Below, piece by piece: positions 24,738-32,987 of a DNA stretch of 64,000 nt (its first letter is position 1; each line of letters starts with the position of its first letter). Both the position numbers and the translations under genes were made by a program. Location of the stretch: positions 558,001 to 622,000 of the forward strand of contig NZ_FOHS01000003.1 in NCBI RefSeq assembly GCF_900111515.1, written 5' to 3'. The notes below the pieces were generated by a model. The model did not search any database. It had not been told where the DNA came from and was given only the letters and a program-made list of their open reading frames with translations. The stretch is from Hymenobacter actinosclerus. Lineage in GTDB: Bacteria; Bacteroidota; Bacteroidia; Cytophagales; Hymenobacteraceae.

Positions 24738-24851
24738 ATGCCCTACCCTCCCAAAAAACCCGAACTGCCGGCCTGGGTGTTTCTGGCGCTGCGCTTCGGC
24801 TCGGTGGCGCTGGTGGCCGTGGTGGCCTACTTCGTGGTGCGCTGCCAGTAA
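24738..24851 (+). CDS. Small membrane peptide (37 residues)
   Basis: MPYPPKKPELPAWVFLALRF followed by GSVALVAVVAYFVVRCQ: a basic, proline-rich head and one hydrophobic helix. It ends nine bases before the NUDIX start, so it is probably the leader gene of the same transcript. No known family. The clean boundaries and helix support it, but so short a frame could be fortuitous. Confidence 0.5.
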   Translation: MPYPPKKPELPAWVFLALRFGSVALVAVVAYFVVRCQ

Positions 24852-24860
24852 CCCACCGCC

Positions 24861-25262
24861 ATGCCCCTCATCGATAAAATAGCCTGGCTGCACCTGCACG
24901 AGGGCCGCATACTGAGCACCCGCAGCCGGGGCAAAGACCGTTACTACCTGCCCGGCGGCAAGCGCGAGCCCGGCGAAACCGACGCCCAGACGCTGCTGCG
25001 CGAAATCCGCGAGGAGCTGACCGTAGCGCTGGACCCGGCCAGCCTGCAGCCGCGCGGCGTGTTCACGGCCCCCGCCCACGGCCACGCCCCCGAGGTGCTG
25101 GTGCAGATGACGCTCTACGCCGCCACCTACACCGGCACCTTGCAGCCCGCCGCCGAAATCGAGGAGGTAGTCTGGCTCAGCTACCGCCACCGCCCCCAAG
25201 TGTCGGCCGTCGACCAGTTGATATTCGACTGGCTGCACGAGCGGGGTGAGCTGGTAGAATAG
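24861..25262 (+). CDS. NUDIX hydrolase
   Basis: A 133-residue pyrophosphohydrolase acting on a nucleoside diphosphate linked to another moiety. The full NUDIX box is present as GKREPGETDAQTLLREIREE (G-x5-E-x7-REUXEEXGU, residues about 34-54), which holds the metal-binding glutamates. The substrate (for example 8-oxo-dGTP, ADP-ribose or a capped nucleotide) cannot be read from the sequence. The ATG at 24861 lies nine bases after the stop of the 37-residue membrane peptide. Confidence 0.92.
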   Translation: MPLIDKIAWLHLHEGRILSTRSRGKDRYYLPGGKREPGETDAQTLLREIREELTVALDPASLQPRGVFTAPAHGHAPEVLVQMTLYAATYTGTLQPAAEIEEVVWLSYRHRPQVSAVDQLIFDWLHERGELVE

Positions 25263-25313
25263 CCGCCGCCCGGAAACCACCTATAGTAATGCGGCCTAAC
25301 AAGCTGAACTACT

Positions 25314-25342
25314 TGAACTGAACCGCTCAACTAGTATCTTCG
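25314..25342 (+). promoter_or_regulatory. Promoter of the antitoxin-like gene
   Basis: TTG (25314-25316), 18-base spacer and TATCTTCG (25335-25342), 30 bases before the ATG at 25373. Both boxes and the spacing fit the Bacteroidota consensus. Confidence 0.5.
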
Positions 25343-25372
25343 TTACCTACTCGCTACCTAACCACTAACTCT

Positions 25373-25603
25373 ATGGCAACCCAGAAGAAACAACAGCAAC
25401 TCTCCGCCGCAGGATTGAAGCGGGTGCTCAAAAATGCTTCAGGGCGAGTGGTAACTGAGAACCTTGGACGCGGAGTATCTATTACGGTGCTGGAGCAGGG
25501 CCAAATCGTGCAGATTCATCCGGACAACACGCGCCGGGTCGTCCGTCGGCAGATAGCTAGCCACCCCGTGCGCATCACCGAAACGGAGTTGTACCTTGAC
25601 TGA
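25373..25603 (+). CDS. Small protein preceding a zeta-toxin-like gene, putative antitoxin
   Basis: A 76-residue basic protein: MATQKKQQQLSAAGLKRVLK, then a short beta domain with GVSITVLEQGQIVQIHPDN. Its last 8 bases overlap a TTG that could start the zeta-like frame downstream, and the gene order small-then-zeta is the usual one in toxin-antitoxin pairs of this type. I infer an antitoxin role from position only. The family is one I recognise only as small proteins next to zeta-like ATPases in Bacteroidota. Confidence 0.55.
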   Translation: MATQKKQQQLSAAGLKRVLKNASGRVVTENLGRGVSITVLEQGQIVQIHPDNTRRVVRRQIASHPVRITETELYLD

Positions 25604-26360
25604 CCAGCTTCCGCGCCTACGAATGCTTGCCGGGCCTAATGGGTCCGGCAAGTCTTTTTTAGTGCCTTCGCTGGCGTAGGAAGTCAACCTGGGCGTTATC
25701 ATTAACGCCGATGACATTGAGCCACGGCTCAAAGCGCAGTTCCGCCACCGCAATCTGCGGGTACTCAACCTACACGACTGGAACCTATACCTTACGCAGG
25801 CCGACCTAGAAGCTTTCTGGAATGTCGAGGACCAGCAGGCAACACCCAAGCCCGGCCAGCACGCATCCCGCCACCTGCACATCGAACAAAACGTGCTGTT
25901 GTTCAGCCGCACCAAAATTGATTCTTATCTATCGGCCCGTGTAGCGGAATTTTTGCGTTACTCCCTGCTCCGGGCCCAGCAAACCTTCACGTTTGAAACG
26001 GTTATGTCACACCCGTCCAAGCTGGAGTTCCTGCGGGAGGCCCGCGCCGCCGGTTTCCGGACCTACTTGTATTTCGTAGCAACAGAAGACCCTGAAATTA
26101 ACGTGGGTCGGGTACGGGCTCGGGTGCTGAAAAACGGCCACGACGTAGCCCGCGACAAAATCATCTCCCGCTACGGCCGTTCCCTCGATTCCCTTTTCGA
26201 TGCCGTGCGCCTCGTAGACCGCGCATTTCTGTTCGACAACTCCGCCGCCGCTCCTAGACTCATTGCCGAAATAGAAGAAGGGCGGAAGGTCACGTTTACC
26301 ACGGACTTACTGCCTGCCTGGGTTAACACCTATTTCCGGCAGAAGGCCTTGCGGAAATAA
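25596..26360 (+). pseudogene. Zeta-toxin-like P-loop kinase, interrupted by an amber codon
   Basis: The frame from TTG 25596 (or ATG 25623) encodes a P-loop, LRMLAGPNGSGKSFLVPSLA, then a TAG (25677-25679), then continues in the same frame for 226 codons: EVNLGVIINADDIEPRLKAQ at the start and PAWVNTYFRQKALRK at the end. The parts joined through the TAG give a normal-length zeta-like ATPase (about 254 residues) with Walker A, the ADD segment and the C-terminal lid region. Relatives usually have Glu or Gln at that place, so a single G-to-T or C-to-T change would create it. It is probably inactive, but amber read-through or an assembly error cannot be excluded. Confidence 0.8.
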
Positions 26361-26840
26361 CGAATAGAATAGGCAACTTGCTTCTATATCTCCTGCTCAT
26401 ACAGACTCGCTGCTGCTTCAGGTACTACGCATGGGGTTTCTTGGATGCCTTACCGTTCCGTCTCCCACGCCACCATGCACAAACCCGCCGACCGCAAGTC
26501 CAGGTACCGCCGCCCCGCCCGCTACCCCCGCCGCTTGCCCGAATCAGTTGCTTCTGCGCCACTTTCGCTACCACCGCTGCCCGCCGTACCCGCGGCCCTA
26601 GCGAAACTTATGATTCTGCGCTACTTTGGTATCTGTACTCCCCCAGCCCCCCCGCAACCCCCGCCATTTGAAGGAGCTGAGGCGGCTTGAAGTTTCTAAC
26701 CAAGCCCCAATTACTTTTTCAGGCTTAGCAGCTACTTATGATGTTATATCATGAATTTTCCTACGATACTATCGAAGCTCTATATTTTATAATTTGGCAA
26801 AATCGAACAAAATCAGTTATAGCGTCATAGTATTTGTTCG
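26361..26840. other. 480-base intergenic stretch, no gene seen
   Basis: Two overlapping frames here (26378-26671 and 26445-26690) are rich in Pro and Arg and lack motifs, so I do not call them. GC content falls sharply after about 26,700, at the border of the AT-rich island. A possible A/T-rich regulatory region precedes the next gene, without a clear TAnnTTTG box. Confidence 0.4.
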
Positions 26841-28073
26841 ATGTTTATATCAGAACTGAAATTTTTCAATTATTTGTCTTTTTTTTATAAAACCATGAAT
26901 GGCCACTACCCTATAGTCAAATTACCTGGGCGTTATACTGCCATATCCGACACTATGCCCCCAGACCCACCTGCACCTATACTGGCATCACCGCCAGCTC
27001 AGGAATATGTGGACAAACCTGATTCTTTATCTTTTAATATTTTAATTATTTTTTCCATCTTATTTATTGCAGCAATATACATGTCGTTTATTTATTTTGA
27101 ATTCGTATATACACTACCTATACTCCTTATTTTTGCTTTTCTAATGATTCCATCGTCATGGGAAGACGGTATAAAGTATATTTCCTTAAAGAGGGAATAT
27201 AAAATAAATTTAGCCTTGTCAATTGAAAAACACAAAAGAGAGTTATCAACTTATAAACATTTTACGATGGTTATCCATAACGAGTTGGTTGCAAAGTATC
27301 CTGACATTGTGCAAAAATCAAAGTCATTGGAATCTGTCAAGATTCACAGAGAGCAGCTATACAAAAAGTTTTTCAATGAGTCAAGACCGCCTTTGATACA
27401 TCCCTCATATGAAAGTATTAAAAAAGGCTATTATGAAAATAATGTATACGGCATTTTAATCGAAAGATTCAATGACTTGACACTAGTAAATTATTCTGCT
27501 CAGTCAGAAGAAAACGAAGTGCATTTATATGCACCTCTACCAGATTTTGTCATACATGATTCTCACTATAATTATAGCATAGTTATTGAAATAGATGAGC
27601 CTTATGAATTGAATATGGGATATCCTATCCATTGTATAGGTTACGATGATGATAGAGATAAGTATTTTTTGGAGAGAAACTGGTTTATCATAAGATTTTC
27701 AGAGAGCCAGTTTGTTAACTACCCTCAAGAATGTTGCGATGTAATAAAACATTTTATAGATTACATTACAGCTAATTCAGAAGCCCAAGAAATATATCAA
27801 CCAAATTATTCTAATATTCAAGAGAAGGCATGGAGCTATGAAGATGCCATTCATATGGAATCTGTAGATTATAGGGAAACTTACCTACCTGAACTCAATT
27901 TATATAGGAATCATCCATTCCCACGGCTTGCGCCAAAAAGTGCTTCAAGAAGAAAACACAAAAGAGTCAATTTAGAAAATCTCAAGAATTCAAAAAATTA
28001 TTCATCCGGATTAAAAAATGATTATAAATCAAGCATAGATATTGACAATATTCAAAATGATTTACCTTTCTAA
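26841..28073 (+). CDS. Membrane-anchored protein with restriction-endonuclease-like domain
   Basis: A 410-residue protein of unknown function, encoded in strongly AT-rich DNA unlike the rest of the window. Residues about 65-82 and 87-103 form two membrane segments. A coiled, charged linker follows. Residues 201-300 resemble the PD-(D/E)xK fold of DUF559 and Vsr-type nucleases: LPDFVIHD (Asp235), VIEIDEPYE (Glu250, Asp252), then YDDDRDKYFLERNWFIIRFS with the D-x-R-D...R-F order of that family. The Lys of the canonical motif is not seen. The basic tail RRKHKRVNLENLK could bind nucleic acid. An internal ATG at 26895 (MNGHYPIVKLPG) is an alternative start. Fold and foreign origin are inferred; catalysis is not shown. 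Confidence 0.7.
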   Translation: MFISELKFFNYLSFFYKTMNGHYPIVKLPGRYTAISDTMPPDPPAPILASPPAQEYVDKPDSLSFNILIIFSILFIAAIYMSFIYFEFVYTLPILLIFAFLMIPSSWEDGIKYISLKREYKINLALSIEKHKRELSTYKHFTMVIHNELVAKYPDIVQKSKSLESVKIHREQLYKKFFNESRPPLIHPSYESIKKGYYENNVYGILIERFNDLTLVNYSAQSEENEVHLYAPLPDFVIHDSHYNYSIVIEIDEPYELNMGYPIHCIGYDDDRDKYFLERNWFIIRFSESQFVNYPQECCDVIKHFIDYITANSEAQEIYQPNYSNIQEKAWSYEDAIHMESVDYRETYLPELNLYRNHPFPRLAPKSASRRKHKRVNLENLKNSKNYSSGLKNDYKSSIDIDNIQNDLPF

Positions 28074-28180
28074 AGTATCATCAATATAACACACCATTGC
28101 CTTACAGGCACCTGCTGAACCTTTTATAGTCCCTTCACGGTAGTAAGAGCAATCCTACCATTATCACACAAACCGGAATC

Positions 28181-28348
28181 ATGGGCACTACTGATAAAGA
28201 CAAACCGACAGCGGCCACTGCTCCTAAACTGACCAAAGAAGAGCGGTTGGCGCAGGCCCGCGAGTATGCCAAGCAGTTCAAGTTTGAAACACTGTCGGAG
28301 GAAGACCTGATTCGCTTGCGGCGCAATGCTTACAAGTATGCTATCTGA
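28181..28348 (+). CDS. Small charged protein (55 residues), upstream overlapping partner
   Basis: Reads MGTTDKDKPTAATAPKLTKE at the start, then EERLAQAREYAKQF and EEDLIRLRRNAYKYAI at the end. It is a mostly helical, charged sequence with no signal peptide. Its last 11 bases overlap the start of the next gene (ATG 28338), which suggests coupled translation and a shared complex. No family recognised. Position and size resemble an antitoxin or adaptor, but that is inference. Confidence 0.6.
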   Translation: MGTTDKDKPTAATAPKLTKEERLAQAREYAKQFKFETLSEEDLIRLRRNAYKYAI

Positions 28349-28913
28349 ACGCGAGTTAGGCGAGGGCTACCCGTTTCACTATCGCAAAGGGCCGTCTCAC
28401 AAGGACGGCCCTTTGGTTTGTACGCACTACTACACCTTTCGCACCCGCAAGAACCGGCGCTACGTGGTAGAGGCCGAGCAGTACCAGCACCATGTGTACG
28501 TGCTCAAGTATTACCCACTGGCGCTTAAAGCCTCACCTAATCGGTTTAAGTTGCTGGTGAATGACGGCGACGCCTTCCGCATCCTGACGACTTGCACCCA
28601 GATTTTCCTGGATATCTGCCGCCGCGACCCACTCGCCTCGGCCGGATTCGTGGGGGAAGCGCTGCCGGGAGAAAGTTGGGTGGCTACCAAGCGGTTTCGG
28701 GTGTACCTAAAAATGGTTACCGCGTTTGTTGGGCCAACGCGGTTCCTGCACCACCCGCTGCCCGCCATCAGCGCATATTTTCTGGAGTGCCGGGTTAACC
28801 CGGAGCCGAACCTCAAGGGGAAAGTAGAGCAGCTGTTTCGGGAGCTGTACATCGTGCCGCAAGCACTGGAATCACCTAAGCCCGATGAGTTGGGTGCGGA
28901 TGGTGGGAACTGA
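28338..28913 (+). CDS. Hypothetical protein, second gene of an overlapping pair
   Basis: A 191-residue protein from the ATG at 28338 (MLSERELGEGYPFHYRKGPS); an ATG four codons earlier is also open. It is soluble, with a mixed alpha/beta pattern: basic strands HYYTFRTRKNRRYVVEAEQ and then helices with YLKMVTAFVGPTRFLHHPL. No catalytic motif is recognised. It lies between the AT-rich island and clpB, on the same strand as both. Function unknown; the tight overlap with the 55-residue gene is the main clue. Confidence 0.6.
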   Translation: MLSERELGEGYPFHYRKGPSHKDGPLVCTHYYTFRTRKNRRYVVEAEQYQHHVYVLKYYPLALKASPNRFKLLVNDGDAFRILTTCTQIFLDICRRDPLASAGFVGEALPGESWVATKRFRVYLKMVTAFVGPTRFLHHPLPAISAYFLECRVNPEPNLKGKVEQLFRELYIVPQALESPKPDELGADGGN

Positions 28914-29053
28914 AATTTTGTCTTACCGAATCCCCCGAAAATTCAATTTTACCGCCAAAAAGTCCGGAAAACCACCTTCGCACCCCGTTTGCTATCTGTT
29001 GCGTAGAACTTCTCACACCCTGAAGTTCTCACCTAACACGACAACAGCAAGCC

Positions 29054-31675
29054 ATGAACTTTAATAACTATACCATTAAGGCCCAGGAGACCGTGCAGAA
29101 GGCCACCGAGTTGGCCGGCGGCAACCAGCAGCAGGCCATCGAAACCGGGCACCTGCTCAAGGGCCTGTTCCAGAGCGACGAGAACGTGCTGTCGTTTCTG
29201 GCCAAGAAGCTGGGCGTGAACCTGAACATTCTCGGGCCCCGGCTCGATGACATCGTGGCCGCCTACCCGCGCGTGAGCGGCGGCTCGCCCTACCTGTCGA
29301 ACGACGCCAACGCGGCCTTGCAGCGCGCGACCGGCTACCTCAAGGAGTTCGGCGACGAGTACGTGTCGGTGGAGCACTTGCTGCTGGGGCTGCTCGGCGG
29401 CAAGGACAGCGTGGCGACGCTGATGAAGGACGCCGGCTTCAACGAGAAGGATTTGAAAGCCGCCATTCAGGAGCTGCGCGGGGGCCGCAAGGTTACCAGC
29501 CAGTCGGCCGAAGACCAGTACCAAAGCCTTAACCGCTACGCCATCAACCTCAACGAGCGAGTGCGCACCGGCAACATGGACCCCGTAATTGGCCGCGACG
29601 AGGAAATCCGGCGGGTGCTCCAGATTCTGAGCCGGCGCACCAAGAACAACCCCGTGCTGCTGGGCGAGCCCGGCGTGGGCAAAACGGCCATTGTGGAGGG
29701 CCTGGCCCAGCGCATCGTGGCCGGCGACGTGCCCGAAAACCTGGCCGACAAAATCGTGATGTCGCTTGACTTGGGCCTGCTCATTGCCGGCGCCAAGTAC
29801 AAGGGCGAGTTCGAGGAGCGCCTCAAGGCCGTTATCAAGGAGGTAACCGACGCCGACGGGCAGATTATCCTGTTCATCGACGAGATTCATACCCTGATTG
29901 GGGCCGGCGCGGGCGGCGAGTCGGCCATGGACGCGGCCAACCTGCTTAAGCCCGCCCTGGCGCGGGGCGAGCTGCACGCCATCGGGGCCACCACGCTCAA
30001 GGAGTACCAGAAGTACATCGAGAAAGACAAGGCCCTGGAGCGCCGCTTCCAGGCCGTGATGGTGGACGAGCCCAGCGTGCCCGACGCCATCAGCATCATG
30101 CGCGGCATCAAGGAAAAGTACGAGCTGCACCACGGCGTGCGCATCACCGACGACGCCGTAATTGCCGCCGTGGAGTTGAGCAACCGCTACATCACCGACC
30201 GTTTCCTGCCCGACAAGGCCATCGACCTGATGGACGAGGCGGCAGCCAAGCTGCGCATCGAGCTGAACTCCATGCCCGTGGAGCTGGACGAGGTGCAGCG
30301 CCGCATTATGCAGCTCGAAATTGAGCGCGAGGCCATCCGGCGCGAGGAAAACCACGACCGCGAGGCCGTGCTCAACCGCGAGCTGGCCGACCTGAGCGAG
30401 CAGCGCGACTCGCTGCGGGCCCGCTGGGAGTCGGAGAAGTCAGTGCTGACCAATATCCAGACCGAGAAGGAAAACATTGAGCGCTTCAAGCTGGAAGCCG
30501 ACCAGGCCGAGCGCCAGGGCGACTACGGCCGGGTGGCCGAGCTGCGCTACGGCAAAATTCAGGAAGCCGAAGCCCGCCTGAAAACTCTCCAGGACGAAGC
30601 CGCCGCCAACAAGGACGGCGGGGCCATGCTGCAAGAGGTGGTAACCAGCGAGGACATTGCCGAGGTAGTGGCCAAGTGGACCGGCATTCCGGTAAGCAAA
30701 ATGCTGCAATCGGACCGCGAGAAGCTGCTGAACCTGGAGGCCGAGCTGGGCCGCCGGGTGGCGGGCCAGAAGGAAGCCATTGCCGCCATTTCCGATGCCG
30801 TGCGCCGCTCCCGCGCCGGCCTTCAGGACCCCAAGCGGCCAATAGGATCCTTCATCTTCCTGGGCACCACCGGCGTGGGTAAAACCGAGCTGGCCAAGGC
30901 CCTGGCCGAGTACTTGTTCAACGACGACAACGCCCTGGTGCGCATCGACATGAGCGAGTACCAGGAGCGCCACGCCGTCTCGCGCCTCATCGGGGCACCT
31001 CCCGGCTACGTGGGCTACGACGAGGGCGGCCAGCTCACGGAAGCCGTGCGCCGCAAGCCCTATTCGGTGATTCTGCTCGACGAAATCGAGAAGGCCCACC
31101 CCGACGTGTTCAACATCCTGCTGCAAGTTCTCGATGACGGCCGCCTCACCGACAACAAGGGCCGGGTGGCTAACTTTAAGAACACCATCATCATCATGAC
31201 CTCCAACACCGGGGCCGACATCATCCAGCGCAACTTCAAGAACCTGGACGAGCAAGACCCAGAGGAAGTAGAAGCCATCATCGACCGCACCCGCGACGCG
31301 GTGGTGGAGCGCCTGCGCGAGCATATGCGCCCCGAGTTCCTTAACCGCATCGACGAAATCGTGATGTTCCAGCCCCTGAGCCGCCGCGAAATCCGCCAGA
31401 TCGTGAACATCCAGTTCAAGCAGATTCAGCAGCGCCTCGACGAAGCCGGCATCCGCCTCGAAGCCACCGACGAGGTGCTCGACTACCTGGGCGAGGCCGG
31501 TTTCGACCCCCAGTTCGGGGCCCGGCCGCTCAAGCGCGTGTTGCAACGGCAGGTGCTCAACGAGCTGAGCAAGGAAATCCTGAGCGGTCAGGTGTCCAAG
31601 GACGCCGTGGTGGAAGCCGTACTCGAGGATGGCGGCATCCGCTTCGTGAACGTGGAACTGCCGGCCGTGGAGTAG
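29054..31675 (+). CDS. clpB: Disaggregase chaperone ClpB
   Basis: AAA+ hexameric ATPase that pulls aggregated proteins apart with DnaK. The 873-residue product is full length. It has an N-terminal Clp repeat domain (about 1-150), a first AAA+ module with Walker A GEPGVGKT and Walker [10 protein letters not shown], the long coiled-coil middle domain (about 400-530, rich in Glu and Arg), a second module with Walker [13 protein letters not shown] and Walker [12 protein letters not shown], and the C-terminal D2-small domain. The start [20 protein letters not shown] matches the family. No heat-shock element is evident. A Rho-independent terminator follows, and the 3' end is duplicated 1 kb downstream. 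Confidence 0.98.
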   Translation: MNFNNYTIKAQETVQKATELAGGNQQQAIETGHLLKGLFQSDENVLSFLAKKLGVNLNILGPRLDDIVAAYPRVSGGSPYLSNDANAALQRATGYLKEFGDEYVSVEHLLLGLLGGKDSVATLMKDAGFNEKDLKAAIQELRGGRKVTSQSAEDQYQSLNRYAINLNERVRTGNMDPVIGRDEEIRRVLQILSRRTKNNPVLLGEPGVGKTAIVEGLAQRIVAGDVPENLADKIVMSLDLGLLIAGAKYKGEFEERLKAVIKEVTDADGQIILFIDEIHTLIGAGAGGESAMDAANLLKPALARGELHAIGATTLKEYQKYIEKDKALERRFQAVMVDEPSVPDAISIMRGIKEKYELHHGVRITDDAVIAAVELSNRYITDRFLPDKAIDLMDEAAAKLRIELNSMPVELDEVQRRIMQLEIEREAIRREENHDREAVLNRELADLSEQRDSLRARWESEKSVLTNIQTEKENIERFKLEADQAERQGDYGRVAELRYGKIQEAEARLKTLQDEAAANKDGGAMLQEVVTSEDIAEVVAKWTGIPVSKMLQSDREKLLNLEAELGRRVAGQKEAIAAISDAVRRSRAGLQDPKRPIGSFIFLGTTGVGKTELAKALAEYLFNDDNALVRIDMSEYQERHAVSRLIGAPPGYVGYDEGGQLTEAVRRKPYSVILLDEIEKAHPDVFNILLQVLDDGRLTDNKGRVANFKNTIIIMTSNTGADIIQRNFKNLDEQDPEEVEAIIDRTRDAVVERLREHMRPEFLNRIDEIVMFQPLSRREIRQIVNIQFKQIQQRLDEAGIRLEATDEVLDYLGEAGFDPQFGARPLKRVLQRQVLNELSKEILSGQVSKDAVVEAVLEDGGIRFVNVELPAVE

Positions 31676-31697
31676 GTTAGGGTTGGTTGCAAATGGG

Positions 31698-31732
31698 AAG
31701 CCCCGCTGGCGTTGTGCCGGCGGGGCTTTTTT
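31698..31732 (+). terminator. Rho-independent terminator of clpB
   Basis: AAGCCCCGCTGGC, short loop, GCCGGCGGGGCTTTTTT: strong GC hairpin with a U-tract, 23 bases after the clpB stop. A decayed copy lies at 32713-32746. Confidence 0.9.
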
Positions 31733-31746
31733 GCTCTGAAATCTGA

Positions 31747-32154
31747 CTATTGAAAGAAACTCAGAAAATCCTGCAAGCTGACGACTGCCATTCGTGGGAA
31801 CTCCAGTTGCTTGAGAATTTCGAAGTGCCGGTCGTTGGTGACCAAGTAGTCAGCTCCGGCTGCCAGGGCAACGTCCACGAATTTATTGTCGTCCGGGTCA
31901 GCTTCGATGAGTTGCCACTTGAAACAGGCTTCCTGAAAAGACGTGTTGGGAGCGTTCAGCAGAATTTCGGTTACTCGTTGGGCAACAATGGTGGAGTAGT
32001 GAGCCGCCAGAATTTCCTCGTATTCGGTGAGTATTTCATTGCTGAGCACCCACTCAAATACCTCGCTGGCGAACAACTCGTAGAGGCGATGAAAAGGACT
32101 GTTGCGATTGAGCGACGCGAGCAGGCAGTTGGTGTCAACGACTACCCGACGCAT
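31747..32154 (-). CDS. PIN-domain toxin
   Basis: A 135-residue PIN-fold ribonuclease of the 'putative toxin-antitoxin toxin component, PIN family' group. The metal-binding acids are visible: VVVDTNCLL (Asp7), EILTEYEEIL (Glu), EADPDDNKFVDVALAA (Asp pair) and YLVTNDRHFE (Asp). Members cleave RNA and are neutralised by the partner gene. Its ATG shares one base with the antitoxin stop (ATGA at 32151-32154), so translation is coupled. It runs toward the clpB terminator. Truncated remnants of a second PIN gene lie 1014 bases away at 32775-32914. Confidence 0.88.
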   Translation of the reverse strand: MRRVVVDTNCLLASLNRNSPFHRLYELFASEVFEWVLSNEILTEYEEILAAHYSTIVAQRVTEILLNAPNTSFQEACFKWQLIEADPDDNKFVDVALAAGADYLVTNDRHFEILKQLEFPRMAVVSLQDFLSFFQ

Positions 32155-32372
32155 CAGGAAGGTGCGTTAAGCATCCGTTCGTAGTCTTCGGCCGTGTAGT
32201 CTCGCTCGGCATCAATACGCTCCACTTCGGCCAGCATCTTCTGCGACAGGTGCGCCACGATTACGCGCTGTAGCTCAAGCGTATCCTCCTCGCTCATGCC
32301 CCGCTCAAATAAGCGAAGCAGACTGATCTGCACCCTGTTTAGTTTGGTCGGCTGATTAGTAGCAGGAGTCAT
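32154..32372 (-). CDS. Antitoxin of the PIN-toxin pair
   Basis: A 72-residue protein from the ATG at 32372 (MTPATNQPTKLNRVQISLLR). It has a helical core, LFERGMSEEDTLELQRVIVA, and ends ERDYTAEDYERMLNAPS. It precedes the toxin, as in most such pairs. No AbrB or RHH motif is clear. Upstream the minus strand has a possible -7 box (TATCTTGT, about 32396-32403) next to a direct repeat of TAACAAG, which might be an autoregulatory operator; this is a guess. The upstream frame that reads into the clpB remnant is not coding. Confidence 0.8.
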   Translation of the reverse strand: MTPATNQPTKLNRVQISLLRLFERGMSEEDTLELQRVIVAHLSQKMLAEVERIDAERDYTAEDYERMLNAPS

Positions 32373-32475
32373 AGCGGTACGGGGGCTGATACGGTAACAA
32401 GATAACAAGGACTTCTTGAAAATTGGTGCCCCGTTGCGGGACATAGCATCCAGTTTCGCCAGCTTCCGCCGCGCC

Positions 32476-32690
32476 GCCACCGACGAAGTGCTCGACTACC
32501 TGGGCGAGGCCGGTTTCGACCCGCAGTTCGGCGCCCGCCCACTCTGGGCGCGTACTGCAACGGCAGGTGCTTGGGCGAGCTAAGCAAGGAAATCCTGAGC
32601 GGCCACGTGTCCAAGGACGCCGTGGTGGAAGCCGTGCTCGAAGACGGCGGCATCCGCTTCGTGAATGTAGAGCTGCCGGCCGTGGAGTAG
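32476..32690 (+). pseudogene. Decayed copy of the clpB 3' end
   Basis: Aligns to 31463-31675 at a constant offset of about 1013, starting at GCCACCGACGA and ending at GTGGAGTAG. I see roughly 90% identity, with two extra bases that break the frame (near GGGCGCGTACTGC and GGTGCTTGGGCGAG). It has no start codon and is a fragment. The duplication continues past the stop into the terminator and PIN gene. Confidence 0.9.
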
Positions 32691-32712
32691 GTTAGGGTTG
32701 GTTGCAAATGGG

Positions 32713-32746
32713 AAGCCCCGTCGGCGTTGTGCCGGCGGGGCTTTCT
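32713..32746 (+). terminator. Decayed copy of the clpB terminator
   Basis: AAGCCCCGTCGGC...GCCGGCGGGGCTTTCTC, the counterpart of 31698-31732. The hairpin is still good but the U-tract is broken by C. Confidence 0.75.
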
Positions 32747-32774
32747 CATTCTGAAATAAGACTGCCTAAAACTA

Positions 32775-32914
32775 CCCCAAGACCCTACAGGCTAACCGCC
32801 GACACCCGCAGAAACGCCAGTTGCTGGAGGACCTCGAAGTGCCGGTCGCTGGTGGGCAGGTAGTCGGCCTCGGCGGCAAGGGCGACGTTGGCGGGGTTGT
32901 CGTTGGCTGGGCTG
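32775..32914 (-). pseudogene. Remnant of a second PIN toxin gene
   Basis: Colinear with the 3' part of the intact PIN gene at the same 1014-base offset. Minus-strand reading gives NVALAAEADYLPTSDRHFEV and then LQQLAFLRVSAVSL before a stop, against NKFVDVALAAGADYLVTNDRHFE in the intact copy. Identity is lower than in the clpB part. The upstream two thirds of the gene are absent. Confidence 0.8.
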
Positions 32915-32987
32915 GTTCAGAGGAGCTTCAACCGGGATTAGAATAGAAATCAGGATACCCGCCAGGAGGCTACAGATGACACCTTTG

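Noticed and set aside
26378..26690. Two overlapping frames after the zeta-like gene
   Set aside because: Pro- and Arg-rich, without motif, promoter or partner, and they overlap each other in different frames.
29033..31546. Long frames opposite clpB
   Set aside because: These are shadows of a high-GC codon pattern; the proteins are rich in His, Val and Gly with no fold motifs.
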